A stretch of 64,000 nucleotides of DNA from Paraburkholderia aromaticivorans (lineage in GTDB: Bacteria; Pseudomonadota; Gammaproteobacteria; Burkholderiales; Burkholderiaceae), in the NCBI RefSeq assembly GCF_012689525.1, contig NZ_CP051515.1:496001-560000 (forward strand), read 5' to 3'. Under the pieces are notes generated by a model. The model was not told where the DNA came from and did no database searches. It saw nothing but the letters and a program-made list of their open reading frames with translations. Positions 44,691 to 53,718 of this stretch are shown piece by piece. The translations under genes and the position numbers were made by a program. Position 1 is the stretch's first letter, and each line of letters opens with the position of its first letter.

Positions 44691-45354
44691 CTGGCGGGTT
44701 GCCGTTGTGACGGCAGCCGCTCGCCGGCGTTGCGCGTTCTGCGGCTTCGCGGCGGGACAGGCTGTGAGGCAACGATGCGGTGGATCAGCGCTGGGTCTGC
44801 GGAACGGTGGCCGCGCGATTCCAGCAAACTGTTGCATCCACCGGTTGAAACCGCTCTCTTTGCCCATCTCAAACGCATCCTGAAACTGGACCGTTTGCGA
44901 CTGCGAGGTCCAAACGGTGCTCATGATGAGTTCCTGGTGGTAGCGACTGCGCAAAACCTGCGAAGAATGGCCAGGCGGCCTATGCCAGAACCAGGCAGAT
45001 GAACCAGGCAGATGCGTGACGAGCAACGGGGATCGTTGTCTCGTTCAAGTTCGCCGCTTCGCCGATTGCCACAACTCGAAAACGTGCTGCCAACTCTTGG
45101 GTTTCCAACCAAACAAGATTTTTTCAACACGATCCGGCGGACTACGGTCGTTCATCGCCAACGAGCCGCTGACGCTTTGGATCGACTTGCGCCGATTGCA
45201 CGAGACGGTAAGCGGTAAGTTCCCTCCGTTCGACATCGCGCCGCCACGCAACACGCCACCCGCTGACGCAGCACGACAACGCTCGCCCCGACCGCTCGAC
45301 CCACCGCTCCGCAGTAAAATAACTGCGTCAGGAGCGCGTAGAGTACCAAGCGTT
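44691..45354. other. Degenerate region with transposase remnant
   Basis: About 660 bp between the LysR and SRPBCC genes. The only recognisable content is a transposase C-terminal fragment at 44835-45002. Further 3', the TTTTTTCAACACGATC stretch near 45119 resembles sequences often found near IS right ends in this group (weak). No intact gene is supported. Confidence 0.5.
44835..45002 (+). pseudogene. DDE transposase C-terminal remnant
   Basis: A frame of about 55 codons reads HPPVETALFAHLKRILKLDR, then LRLRGPNGAHDEF and VVATAQNLRRMARRP before a stop. This is the usual end of IS5/IS1182-type DDE transposases, where the final catalytic Glu lies in the (E)xxFAHLKR helix. The remaining roughly 300 residues are missing, and I could not define terminal repeats. 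It is a relic of an old insertion. Confidence 0.6.
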
Positions 45355-45900
45355 ATGAAAAACCGTACACGGTTCGCCACGGCGATATTGGCCCTGCTCG
45401 TCATCATCGCGTTGCTCTTTATCCCATTGCCGCAGCGGATCGGGTTCGACACGCGCATCGTTACGGTTGCATCGATTCAACGCCCCACCACAGTCGTGTT
45501 CGACTATGTCACGACCCCGGCACACTGGCCGGACTGGCATCCGTCATCGCTCGCGGTCAGCGGCTCGGTTGACCATTCGCTCGATCTGGGCGAGCAGGTG
45601 ACGGAGGAATTCCGAGTAGCGGGCAGGCGCGGCCGCGTCGTGTGGACCGTCGCTGCACGGGAGCCGCCGGCCAGGTGGACGATAGAAGGAAAGATTGATG
45701 GCAGACCGGCGGGCACGGTCACTTATTCGCTGACGTCGACCGCGAGCGGAACTCGCTTCGAACGCGAATTCACTTATCGCGCGCCGTCGCTGTGGTTCGC
45801 GATATTCAACGGGGTTATGCTGCGCGCGCGGATTCAATCGGAATCCGATACGGCAGTTTCGCAACTTAAGAGCCTTCTGGAAGCGTCGCCGCTGCACTAG
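45355..45900 (+). CDS. SRPBCC family protein with N-terminal membrane anchor
   Basis: A 181-residue protein. Residues 5-25 (RFATAILALLVIIALLFIPL) form a hydrophobic anchor or signal, and the rest is a START/polyketide-cyclase-like SRPBCC domain: TTVVFDYVTTPAHWPDWHPS, LGEQVTEEF, then a C-terminal helix SDTAVSQLKSLLEAS. SRPBCC domains bind hydrophobic ligands in a deep cavity. No catalytic role can be assigned. The start at 45355 is the first Met before the hydrophobic segment; the ribosome site is weak. Confidence 0.72.
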   Translation: MKNRTRFATAILALLVIIALLFIPLPQRIGFDTRIVTVASIQRPTTVVFDYVTTPAHWPDWHPSSLAVSGSVDHSLDLGEQVTEEFRVAGRRGRVVWTVAAREPPARWTIEGKIDGRPAGTVTYSLTSTASGTRFEREFTYRAPSLWFAIFNGVMLRARIQSESDTAVSQLKSLLEASPLH

Positions 45901-46076
45901 ATCTGCGCAGCGTCTCAAATGTGCCGATGCAGGCCGCACGCCCGCAGCGCTTCCTCGATCTTTAGGTGGCTACTGTCGTTCGACGCGACGGCCACGTGCA
46001 CCCATCGCCGGCACAAAATCATGCAAGCGCAAATTTGCACTCGTATACTGGTGCGTATATCAGTCAAGGAAACAGT

Positions 46077-46517
46077 ATGCGGCGAGTGATCGTACGGCGG
46101 TCGTCAGTCCACGGGAAGGGTGTGTTCGCAATGCGGCCGCTCGCGGCGGGTGAGTGCGTGCTTGAATACCGGGGCGAACTGACGAGCTGGCGGGAAGCTG
46201 TACGCCGGCATCGGCGCGAAGGGGTCGCCGGGCACACGTTTCTTTTTGGCCTGTCGGACGGACGCGTAATCGACGGAAGCCGTGGTGGCAATAGTGCGCG
46301 ATGGCTGAACCATGCCTGTGCGCCGAACTGCGAGACCATAGAGGATGATGGCCGCATCTTCATTCACACGATCCGGCCAATCGAGGCGGGTGAAGAGTTG
46401 TTCATTGAATACCTGTTGACGACTGACGTTCCCTCGGACGAGGACGTTCGAGCCCAGTACGCGTGCCGGTGCGCCGCGGCGGGCTGTCGTCAGTCGATGC
46501 TGGCGGCTGTCGCGTGA
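46077..46517 (+). CDS. SET-domain protein (putative protein lysine methyltransferase)
   Basis: A 146-residue protein almost entirely made of a SET domain. It has the start HGKGVFAMRPLAAGECVLEY, the pseudoknot motif NHACAPN (78-84), GEELFIEY (105-112), and a post-SET cysteine trio C130-x-C132-x4-C137 that with a pseudoknot Cys could bind zinc. SET enzymes methylate lysine with S-adenosylmethionine. AAGGA precedes the ATG. The stop overlaps the GTG start of the ABC exporter gene by 4 nt, implying translational coupling. The substrate in the bacterium is unknown. Confidence 0.87.
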   Translation: MRRVIVRRSSVHGKGVFAMRPLAAGECVLEYRGELTSWREAVRRHRREGVAGHTFLFGLSDGRVIDGSRGGNSARWLNHACAPNCETIEDDGRIFIHTIRPIEAGEELFIEYLLTTDVPSDEDVRAQYACRCAAAGCRQSMLAAVA

Positions 46518-48379
46518 ATCAGCCAATTGATGAGGTCGCAAGGGGCCGATCCGCCTCGACCAATATCCCGGGGACGTCGTCGCCGCCGTCACCCCGTATC
46601 GGCCCTCTCTTTGCACTGTTTCCTTTCCTGCGCCCCTATGCCGGCCGCTGGGCGCTCGCGTTCCTCGCGCTGGTGACCTCGGCGGGCGCCACGCTGGTGT
46701 TGCCGGTGGCGTTCAAATACCTGATCGATCGTGGCTTCGCCGCAGGCGACCGGGGGCACATCGATCGTTATTTCCTCGCGCTATTTGTCGTATCGCTGGT
46801 GCTGGCCGGCGCGACGGCGCTGCGCTTCTACCTCGTGTCATGGCTGGGTGAGCGGGTCACGGCCGACTTACGGCGTGCCGTCTACGATCACGTGCTGCAG
46901 ATGAGTCCGCAGTTCTTCGAGACCACGCAGACTGGCGAGGTGCTGTCACGGCTGACCGCCGACACCACATTGATCCAGACGGTGGTGGGCACCAGCCTGT
47001 CGCTGGGTTTGCGCAACTTTTTCCTGTTGACCGGCGGCGTGGCGATGCTGGCGGTGACGAGCCCGGTGCTGTCCGGCTACATCATCGCGACGCTGGTCGT
47101 GGTGGTCGCGCCTATCGTGATCTTCGGCCGGCGCGTGCGGCGGCTCTCGCGCGCGAGCCAGGACAAGATCGCGAACACGAGCGCGCTGGCGGGCGAGGTG
47201 CTGAATGCCATGCCGACCGTGCAGTCGTACACGCAGGAGCCTTTTGAAATGCGGCGCTTTGGCGGCGCGGTGGAGGCGGCCTTCGAGACCGCGCTCACGC
47301 GCATTCGCGCGCGCGCCTGGTTGACCGCCGTGGTGATCGTGCTGGTGTTCACCGCCATCGTATTCGTGCTGTGGCTCGGGGCGCAGGCGGTGCTGGCCGG
47401 ACGGATGACGGCGGGCCAATTGTCCCAGTTCATCCTCTACGCGGTGTTCACGGCCGGCGCCGTGGGCGCGGTCGCCGAGGTGTGGGGCGATCTGCAGCGC
47501 GCTGCCGGCGCCACCGAACGTTTGCTGCAATTGCTGGCGGCGCGCTCGCCGGTGGTGGAGGCCGAGACGACAGTCGCGCTGCCTGCGCGAGGCGAGGGCA
47601 TCCGCTTCGACGATGTCAGCTTCTCGTATCCTTCACGCCCAGGCATCGCGGCGCTTTCCGCACTCTCGCTCGACGTCCGTCCGGGCGAACATGTCGCACT
47701 GGTCGGTCCGTCCGGCGCGGGCAAGACCACGCTGTTTCAGCTGCTGCTGCGCTTTTACGATCCGCAAGCCGGCCGCATTCTGATCAACGGCGTCCCGACG
47801 CGTGATGTGCCGCTCGTCGAATTGCGCAAGGAAATCGGCGTGGTGCTGCAGGAATCGGTGATCTTTTCAGGGAGCGTGCTCGACAATATCCGCTATGGCG
47901 CGCCGGAAGCCACGCTCGCGCAAGTACAGCGGGCGGCCGACATGGCCGCCGCGGCCGGCTTTATCGAAGAATTACCGCAGGGCTACGACACTTTTCTCGG
48001 CGAGCGCGGCGTGCGACTGTCCGGTGGACAGCGTCAGCGCATCGCGATCGCTCGCGCGATCCTGAAGAATCCGCCCATCCTGCTGCTGGACGAAGCGACC
48101 AGTGCGCTCGATGCCGCCAGCGAACGGCTGGTACAAAAGGCGCTGGACAATGCCGCGCAGAACCGCACCACACTGGTCATCGCGCACCGCCTCGCGACCG
48201 TCCAACAGGCCGACCGCATTGTCGTGCTGGAACAGGGGCGTATCGTCGCGCAGGGTCGTCACGCGGAACTCCTGCTGAGCTCCCCGCTCTATGCCCAGCT
48301 TGCGGCGTTGCAGTTCGGCGAGCCGTCGGGGCAGACGGCGCAGCGCGGCGCCGTGAGCGATCCTATCGGCTCGGCGTAA
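46514..48379 (+). CDS. ABC exporter, fused permease and ATPase
   Basis: A 621-residue half-transporter of the MsbA/lipid-drug exporter type. A six-helix membrane domain occupies about residues 35-330, followed by the nucleotide-binding domain: Walker A GPSGAGKT (398-405), Q-loop VVLQESVIFSG, signature LSGGQRQR (502-509) and Walker B ILLLDEATSALD. It would work as a homodimer. The GTG start overlaps the SET gene stop (GTGA). No substrate is evident from context. Confidence 0.92.
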   Translation: MNQPIDEVARGRSASTNIPGTSSPPSPRIGPLFALFPFLRPYAGRWALAFLALVTSAGATLVLPVAFKYLIDRGFAAGDRGHIDRYFLALFVVSLVLAGATALRFYLVSWLGERVTADLRRAVYDHVLQMSPQFFETTQTGEVLSRLTADTTLIQTVVGTSLSLGLRNFFLLTGGVAMLAVTSPVLSGYIIATLVVVVAPIVIFGRRVRRLSRASQDKIANTSALAGEVLNAMPTVQSYTQEPFEMRRFGGAVEAAFETALTRIRARAWLTAVVIVLVFTAIVFVLWLGAQAVLAGRMTAGQLSQFILYAVFTAGAVGAVAEVWGDLQRAAGATERLLQLLAARSPVVEAETTVALPARGEGIRFDDVSFSYPSRPGIAALSALSLDVRPGEHVALVGPSGAGKTTLFQLLLRFYDPQAGRILINGVPTRDVPLVELRKEIGVVLQESVIFSGSVLDNIRYGAPEATLAQVQRAADMAAAAGFIEELPQGYDTFLGERGVRLSGGQRQRIAIARAILKNPPILLLDEATSALDAASERLVQKALDNAAQNRTTLVIAHRLATVQQADRIVVLEQGRIVAQGRHAELLLSSPLYAQLAALQFGEPSGQTAQRGAVSDPIGSA

Positions 48380-48424
48380 AGGACGCAAAACCGGCCGCAC
48401 GGGCAGTCTGGATGAACGACCACG

Positions 48425-49333
48425 CTAGTGATCGAATGGCGCCATCCGGCGCAGCGCGAGACGAAAGTCGCGTGCGATCGACGAGAGCGCGGCATCGCGC
48501 CGGCGAATCAGACCGATGGTTCGCGCGACCGTCGGATCAACCAGAGGCCGGATCGCGATGCGCGCGTGCGCATCACGTGGCGCCGCGCAACGCGGAATGA
48601 TGGAGATGCCGAGTCCCGCTTCGACGAGCCCCAATGAAGTGGTCAGATGTTCGATCTCGATCAGCCGGTCGGGACGCCAGTCGATATCCCTGAGCGCGGC
48701 GTCGAGCATACGCCGGTTGCCGCTCGACGTGCCCGAGACGATCAGCGGCCACGGCCGCAACTCAGGCCACGTCACATGTTCCCTCGCGGCGAGCGGATGA
48801 TCCGCGGGACAGGCCAGCACGTACGGATCGACAAGCAGTTCGTCGATGGCAAGCTCCGGCGAATCGTTCACGAGAAACGCAATGCCGAATTCCGCCTCGC
48901 CGATCGCGACACGTTGCACGACCGTCGCGAGGTTGGCCTCGATGAGCCTGAGCCGTACTTCAGGATGCCGTTTGTGATAACTGCTGACGATCTTCGGCAG
49001 CATGAATTTGGCTACGGTCGGAATGCACGCGATGGTCAACTGACCGGTGCGGATACGCGTCGCTTCGCTCACCAGTTCGAGCGAAGCATCGAGCTCACGC
49101 AACACGCCCTGCGCGCGCGGCAGCAGCAATTCACCGGAACTGGTGAGCGCGACCGTGCGCGTGGTGCGTTCGAACAGCATGGCGTCGAGCGCTTCCTCGA
49201 GCCGTTTGATGCGCCGCGTCAAAGCGGACGCGGACAGGTTCAGTTCGATCGCCGCGTCGTTGAACGATGCATGCGACGCGACCGCGACGAAGGCTCGCAA
49301 TGCGTCGAGATCGACACCCGGAAAACGGTTCAT
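48425..49333 (-). CDS. LysR family transcriptional regulator (CynR-like)
   Basis: A 302-residue LysR regulator: VDLDALRAFVAVASHASFND, recognition helix SASALTRRIKRLEEAL, and an effector domain. The start at 49333 is chosen by alignment with the HTH; the open frame continues 14 codons upstream. It is divergent from the three-MmgE/PrpD operon, and a TTGC-N7-GCAA site of the LysR T-N11-A type lies in the spacer, so it probably controls that operon. Confidence 0.9.
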   Translation of the reverse strand: MNRFPGVDLDALRAFVAVASHASFNDAAIELNLSASALTRRIKRLEEALDAMLFERTTRTVALTSSGELLLPRAQGVLRELDASLELVSEATRIRTGQLTIACIPTVAKFMLPKIVSSYHKRHPEVRLRLIEANLATVVQRVAIGEAEFGIAFLVNDSPELAIDELLVDPYVLACPADHPLAAREHVTWPELRPWPLIVSGTSSGNRRMLDAALRDIDWRPDRLIEIEHLTTSLGLVEAGLGISIIPRCAAPRDAHARIAIRPLVDPTVARTIGLIRRRDAALSSIARDFRLALRRMAPFDH

Positions 49334-49350
49334 CTGCACCCCGCTGACTC

Positions 49351-49386
49351 TTGCATGTGACGCAATAATAATCACGTCGCGTGCAA
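49351..49386. promoter_or_regulatory. LysR-type operator upstream of the MmgE/PrpD operon
   Basis: TTGCATGTGACG (49351-49362) and CGTCGCGTGCAA (49375-49386) form an imperfect inverted repeat matching at 10 of 12 positions. Within it, TTGC-N7-GCAA (49351-49365) fits the T-N11-A LysR box. It is 18 bp from the LysR start and about 95 bp from the operon start. Confidence 0.6.
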
Positions 49387-49478
49387 TTCACAAACGCGTC
49401 CGGGCTGCGGATACTGAGCACACGACATTTCCGTGCAACCCGTTCCGCGCGATTGCACCCAAAACGGCACCCGAAACG

Positions 49479-50894
49479 ATGAACCAGCACAACGACGTAG
49501 GCGCAAACCCTTATACCGGCGGCGTGGCCGCATTCGTCGCGGGCTTGCGGTATGAGGCGATACCGGACGAGGTGCGCGCGCGCATCAAACTGCTGATTCT
49601 CGATTCGCTCGGCTGCGCCATTTTCGGCGCCGGGTTGCCGTGGAGCCGCATTCTTGCGGACACCTTGCAGCGCGTCGACAGCACGCCGGGTTGCCACGTG
49701 TGGGGCATGCCGTTGCGTTTATCCGCGCCGCACGCGGCGCTCGTCAACGGCACCTTGATCCAGAGTTTCGAACTCGACGACGTGCATCGCGTCGGCGTGC
49801 TGCACGTCGGGGCGGTAACCTTGCCGGCCGTGCTGGCCGTCGCCGAACTGCGGTCCGCCGATGCGCCGATGTCAGGCCGCGATTTCCTGCGTGCCTGCGT
49901 GGCCGGCTATGAGATCGGTCCGCGCGTGGGCATGTGCATGGGACCGGAGCACATCGCGCAAGGCTGGCATTCGGGCGCGACGGTCGGCGTATTCTCGGCC
50001 GCGGCGGGCGCGGCAGCCGCGCTGCGGCTCGATGTGGAGCGGACGGTGCACGCGCTCGGCATCGGCGGCACGCAGGCGGCGGGGCTGATGGCCGCGCAGT
50101 TCGGCGCGATGGTCAAACGCATGCACGCGGGGCGTGCCGCGCAAAGCGGCCTGTACGGCGCGTTGCTCGCGCAAAACGGCTTCACGGGTATCGTCGACGT
50201 GTTTGAAAACCCGTACGGCGGCTTTTGCAGCACCTTCTCACGTTCGTCGGACCGCTTCGATCTGACGCAACTCGTGGACGGCCTCGGTGAACGCTTCGAA
50301 ACCATGCGCATCGCGCTGAAGTTTTACTCGTGCGTGGGCAGCAATCACACCACGCTCGATGCGATCCGCGCGATGCAGGCGCGTCATGCCTTCTGTCCGG
50401 ACGATATCGAGCGGATCGTCGTGCACGGTTCGCGTGTGACGGTCGATCATGTGGGCTGGAAATACGTGCCGCAGGGGCTCACCTCCGCGCAGCTCAACCT
50501 GCCGTATTGCGTCGCAACGCTGCTGCTCGAAGGCGACGTTTTCGTCGACCAGTTCAGCGAGGACAAAGTCACGGACCCGCAGCGCATGGCGCTGGCGGAT
50601 CGCGTGCAAGTGGTCGAGGATCCGTCGATCACGGCGCGCGGCTCGATGCTGCGGCATATGGTGCGCGTCGAGGTGCTGTTGCGTGACGGCACGCGGCTCG
50701 AAGAAACGGTCGAAGCGCAACGCGGCAGCGAACACGCGTTCGCGAGCGAAGCGGATATCGTCGGCAAGATGAGAAAGCTTGCCGCGCATCGGATCGACGC
50801 ACGGCAGATCGCGCGCATCGTCGACTGGGTGATGCACGCCGAAGATCAGCCGGATGCCAGCGAACTCGCGCGCCTCCTCGCGAGCGCGGCCTGA
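49479..50894 (+). CDS. MmgE/PrpD family protein, copy 1
   Basis: A 471-residue MmgE/PrpD protein. Family marks are LLILDSLGCAIFGAG, AALVNGTLIQSFELDDVH, GWHSGATVGVFSAAAGAA and KFYSCVGSNHTTLDAI. The family includes 2-methylcitrate dehydratase, cis-aconitate decarboxylase and iminodisuccinate epimerase. This copy carries LDDVH where many have LD(F)DD. The start follows no clear ribosome site; the open frame upstream overlaps the LysR gene and is rejected. It is first of a seven-gene operon with two further family members. Confidence 0.87.
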   Translation: MNQHNDVGANPYTGGVAAFVAGLRYEAIPDEVRARIKLLILDSLGCAIFGAGLPWSRILADTLQRVDSTPGCHVWGMPLRLSAPHAALVNGTLIQSFELDDVHRVGVLHVGAVTLPAVLAVAELRSADAPMSGRDFLRACVAGYEIGPRVGMCMGPEHIAQGWHSGATVGVFSAAAGAAAALRLDVERTVHALGIGGTQAAGLMAAQFGAMVKRMHAGRAAQSGLYGALLAQNGFTGIVDVFENPYGGFCSTFSRSSDRFDLTQLVDGLGERFETMRIALKFYSCVGSNHTTLDAIRAMQARHAFCPDDIERIVVHGSRVTVDHVGWKYVPQGLTSAQLNLPYCVATLLLEGDVFVDQFSEDKVTDPQRMALADRVQVVEDPSITARGSMLRHMVRVEVLLRDGTRLEETVEAQRGSEHAFASEADIVGKMRKLAAHRIDARQIARIVDWVMHAEDQPDASELARLLASAA

Positions 50895-50903
50895 GGAGCC
50901 ATC

Positions 50904-52244
50904 GTGGCCGCCACTGCGCACACTCTCCCGTTGTCCGCCACGCCCGCCGCGCGGCGCGAACGGTTGCGGTCGATTATCGGCGGCAGTGCCGGCAACGTCA
51001 TCGAGTGGTACGACTTTCTCGCGTATTCGATCTTCTCGATCTATTTCAGCAAGGCTTTTTTCCCGGGCGGCAATCAGACCGCGCAACTCCTGAACGCGGC
51101 GGCCGTCGCGGCGATCGGTTATGTCGTGCGGCCGCTCGGCAGTTGGGCCATCGGCGCGCTCGCCGACCGGCGTGGGCGGCGCGTGGCGTTGAGCGTGTCG
51201 GTCGCGATGATGAGCGTCGGCTCGCTGATCATCGCCTTGACGCCGACGTATGCGTCCATCGGCGTGGCCGCGCCCGCCGTGCTGGTCTGCGCGCGTCTGC
51301 TGCAAGGCTTCAGCATGGGCGGCGAAGCGGGCACGAGCGCGACCTATCTGAGCGAGATGGCGCCGACGGGCCGGCGCGGCTTCTTTGTCGGCTTCGTCCA
51401 GGTCACGGTGGTGATGGGGCAACTGGTGGCGCTCGCGTTGATGCTCGTGCTGCAACGGTTCGTGTTGACGCCCACGCAACTCGAACAGTGGGGATGGCGG
51501 ATTCCCTTTGCGATCGGCGGCGCGCTGGCCGTCTTCGCGCTCTATCTGCGGCGCGGCATTGCGGAGACCGATGCATTCGAGCGAGAGGGTGGCGCCGGCG
51601 CGCGCACGCAGACAGAGCGCGGCAGCTTGCTGGTGCTGCTGATCCAGCACCGGCGTCAGACGCTGTGGACGATCGGCATCAGCATCGGCGGAACCGTTGC
51701 GTTCTACACGTTCACGATCTATCTGCAGAAGTTCATGGTCAACACGACCGGCTTCAGCCGCGATACGGCGACGCTGATCGCAACCGCCGCGCTCGTCATT
51801 TACATGGGTTTTCAGCCGCTTTTCGGCCTGTTGTCCGATCTGATCGGACGGCGTCCGGTCATGATGATCTTCGGCGTCGGCGGCACGTTCCTGACGGTGC
51901 CTCTGATGCATGCGCTCGGCACGACGCATAGCGCGCTCACCGCGTTCGCATTGAATCTCGCGGCGCTCGGCATTCTCAGCGGCTTTTCGTCGATTCATTG
52001 GCTGGTCAAGTCGGAGCTCTTTCCCGCGAAGGTGCGCGCGCTCGGCGTCGGCTTGCCGTTTGCGATCGTGTCGTCGGTAATGGGCGGCACCACCGAATAT
52101 CTCGCGCTGCGCTTCAAGCACGCGGGCCACGAATCGTGGTTCTTCTATTACGTCAGCGCGTGCGCGGCGGTGTCGCTGCTCACGTATGTGCTGATGCCCG
52201 AGACGCGCCATCGGTCGGTAATCGACGAAGAAGCGCGCCAGTGA
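50904..52244 (+). CDS. MHS-family MFS symporter
   Basis: A 446-residue 12-helix carrier of the metabolite:H+ symporter group (KgtP/ProP-like): GGSAGNVIEWYDFLAYSIFS in helix 1, RPLGSWAIGALADRRGRR in loop 2-3, and LLQGFSMGGEAG in helix 4. These move dicarboxylates, tricarboxylates and similar acids. The GTG start at 50904 has GAGGAG six bases upstream and sits 9 bp after the first MmgE/PrpD gene. It is the likely uptake route for the operon's substrate. Confidence 0.9.
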   Translation: MAATAHTLPLSATPAARRERLRSIIGGSAGNVIEWYDFLAYSIFSIYFSKAFFPGGNQTAQLLNAAAVAAIGYVVRPLGSWAIGALADRRGRRVALSVSVAMMSVGSLIIALTPTYASIGVAAPAVLVCARLLQGFSMGGEAGTSATYLSEMAPTGRRGFFVGFVQVTVVMGQLVALALMLVLQRFVLTPTQLEQWGWRIPFAIGGALAVFALYLRRGIAETDAFEREGGAGARTQTERGSLLVLLIQHRRQTLWTIGISIGGTVAFYTFTIYLQKFMVNTTGFSRDTATLIATAALVIYMGFQPLFGLLSDLIGRRPVMMIFGVGGTFLTVPLMHALGTTHSALTAFALNLAALGILSGFSSIHWLVKSELFPAKVRALGVGLPFAIVSSVMGGTTEYLALRFKHAGHESWFFYYVSACAAVSLLTYVLMPETRHRSVIDEEARQ

Positions 52245-52245
52245 T

Positions 52246-52277
52246 GTGATCACTCATGTGGTCGCCAAGGTGATCAC
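52246..52277. promoter_or_regulatory. Repeated GTGATCAC palindrome
   Basis: The perfect 8-bp palindrome GTGATCAC occurs at 52246-52253 and again at 52270-52277, 24 bp apart, in the short gap before the second MmgE/PrpD gene. It could be an internal operator, or a by-product of a former coding extension, since the frame from 52246 is open into the gene. Confidence 0.3.
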
Positions 52278-52299
52278 GAAGGTCAACGGAGACGCTTTC

Positions 52300-53718
52300 A
52301 TGCAGCCGGCTTCATCCGCTGGACGCACCGCTGCGCAGTTGTTGTCGGAGTACGCGCTCAGCGTGCGCTTCGAACAGCTGCCCGACGACATCGTGCGGCT
52401 CGCCAAAGACTGCCTGATCGATGCGATCGGCGCGGCATTGTACGGACACGAAGTGGAAGCGGGCAAGGCTGCGCTGCGCTATGTCAGCCATGCGGCCGCG
52501 GGCCCGTGTGCGATCCCCGGCACGAGCCGGCGCGTCGCGCCCGAAGCGGCGGCGTTCGCGGGCGGCGTGCTGGTTCACGCGGCGGAACTCGATAGCTTGC
52601 GGCAACCGGGCGCGGGCGTACATCCCGGCGCATCGCTGGTGCCGGTTGCGCTGGCCGCCGCGCAGGTCTATGGCGCGTCGGGACGCGAAGTGCTGGCGGC
52701 GCTCGTCGCCGGTATCGAGATGCTATTTCGCATCGGCACGGCGACGAAACATTCCGCCGAAGCCCGCGGCTTTCATGCGCCGGGTCTGACGGGACCGTTC
52801 GGCGCCGCGATCGTCGCAGGCAAGCTGGCCGGTGTCGATGCGGATACGCTGCGGCGCGCATTGGGCATCGCCGGCTCGTTGAGCGGCGGATTGCTCGAAT
52901 TCGCGAAATCGGGCGACGGTGGTCTCGTCAAACGTGTCCACCTGGGGCGCGCGGCGCAGTCGGGCATCGTTGCCGTGCAACTGGCGCAGGCGGGGTTCGA
53001 CGGGCCGTCGACGGTACTCGAAGGGCGCTACGGTTTTCTGCAGGCGTATTGCGAGGCCTCGGACGCGGCGCGTCTGACCGACGGTTTAGGCACGCGCTAT
53101 GAAACGCCGACGCTATGCCTGAAGCGCTACGCGTGTCACATCGTGGCGCACACGCCGGTCTATGCCGCGCAGCAACTGCGCGCCGCGCACGATATCGACG
53201 CGCGCCGTATCGTCGCGATCCGGATCGAGGGCGCGCCGCGTCTTGCTGCGAATCACGATATCAAGCTGCCCGCCAATCAGGTGCTCGCGCAATACAGCGT
53301 GCCGGTTTGCGTGGCGGCGGCGCTGCTGCACGATGCCGACGATCCGTCGACCTTCGGTGAGCGCCTGTTGCAAGACGAAGCCATTCGCGAGCTCGCGCAG
53401 CGCGTGACGCTGGTCGCGACCGACGCAACGGGTCTTGCCACCGTCACACGCATCACGCTCGAAAACGGCACGACCTACGAACTGCCACAGAGGGATTTCC
53501 CGGGCTGTCCTTCGACGCCATTCACACCGGCCCAATTGCGCGCCAAGTTCATGCGGATGACGAAACAGCTGGGCACCGCGGCGCACACCTTGTTCGAGCG
53601 GCTGGACCGGGCGGAGCACGAAGCGGATCTGCACTGGCTCGACGCGATGCCTGCATCGTCGCCCGATTCATTGCACAGACCGTCGCCCGATCTATCGCTT
53701 GTACGAGGAGACCGCTGA
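52300..53718 (+). CDS. MmgE/PrpD family protein, copy 2
   Basis: A 472-residue MmgE/PrpD protein: RLAKDCLIDAIGAALYGHEV, FAGGVLVHAAELDSLRQPGA, and GLTGPFGAAIVAGKLAG. The usual HALDFDD-type segment reads HAAELDS here, so the active site differs from copies 1 and 3. The ATG at 52300 has GGAG eight bases upstream; a GTG at 52246 is possible. The stop overlaps the start of copy 3 by one base (TGATG). Reaction unassigned; isomerase, dehydratase or epimerase roles are all open. Confidence 0.85.
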   Translation: MQPASSAGRTAAQLLSEYALSVRFEQLPDDIVRLAKDCLIDAIGAALYGHEVEAGKAALRYVSHAAAGPCAIPGTSRRVAPEAAAFAGGVLVHAAELDSLRQPGAGVHPGASLVPVALAAAQVYGASGREVLAALVAGIEMLFRIGTATKHSAEARGFHAPGLTGPFGAAIVAGKLAGVDADTLRRALGIAGSLSGGLLEFAKSGDGGLVKRVHLGRAAQSGIVAVQLAQAGFDGPSTVLEGRYGFLQAYCEASDAARLTDGLGTRYETPTLCLKRYACHIVAHTPVYAAQQLRAAHDIDARRIVAIRIEGAPRLAANHDIKLPANQVLAQYSVPVCVAAALLHDADDPSTFGERLLQDEAIRELAQRVTLVATDATGLATVTRITLENGTTYELPQRDFPGCPSTPFTPAQLRAKFMRMTKQLGTAAHTLFERLDRAEHEADLHWLDAMPASSPDSLHRPSPDLSLVRGDR

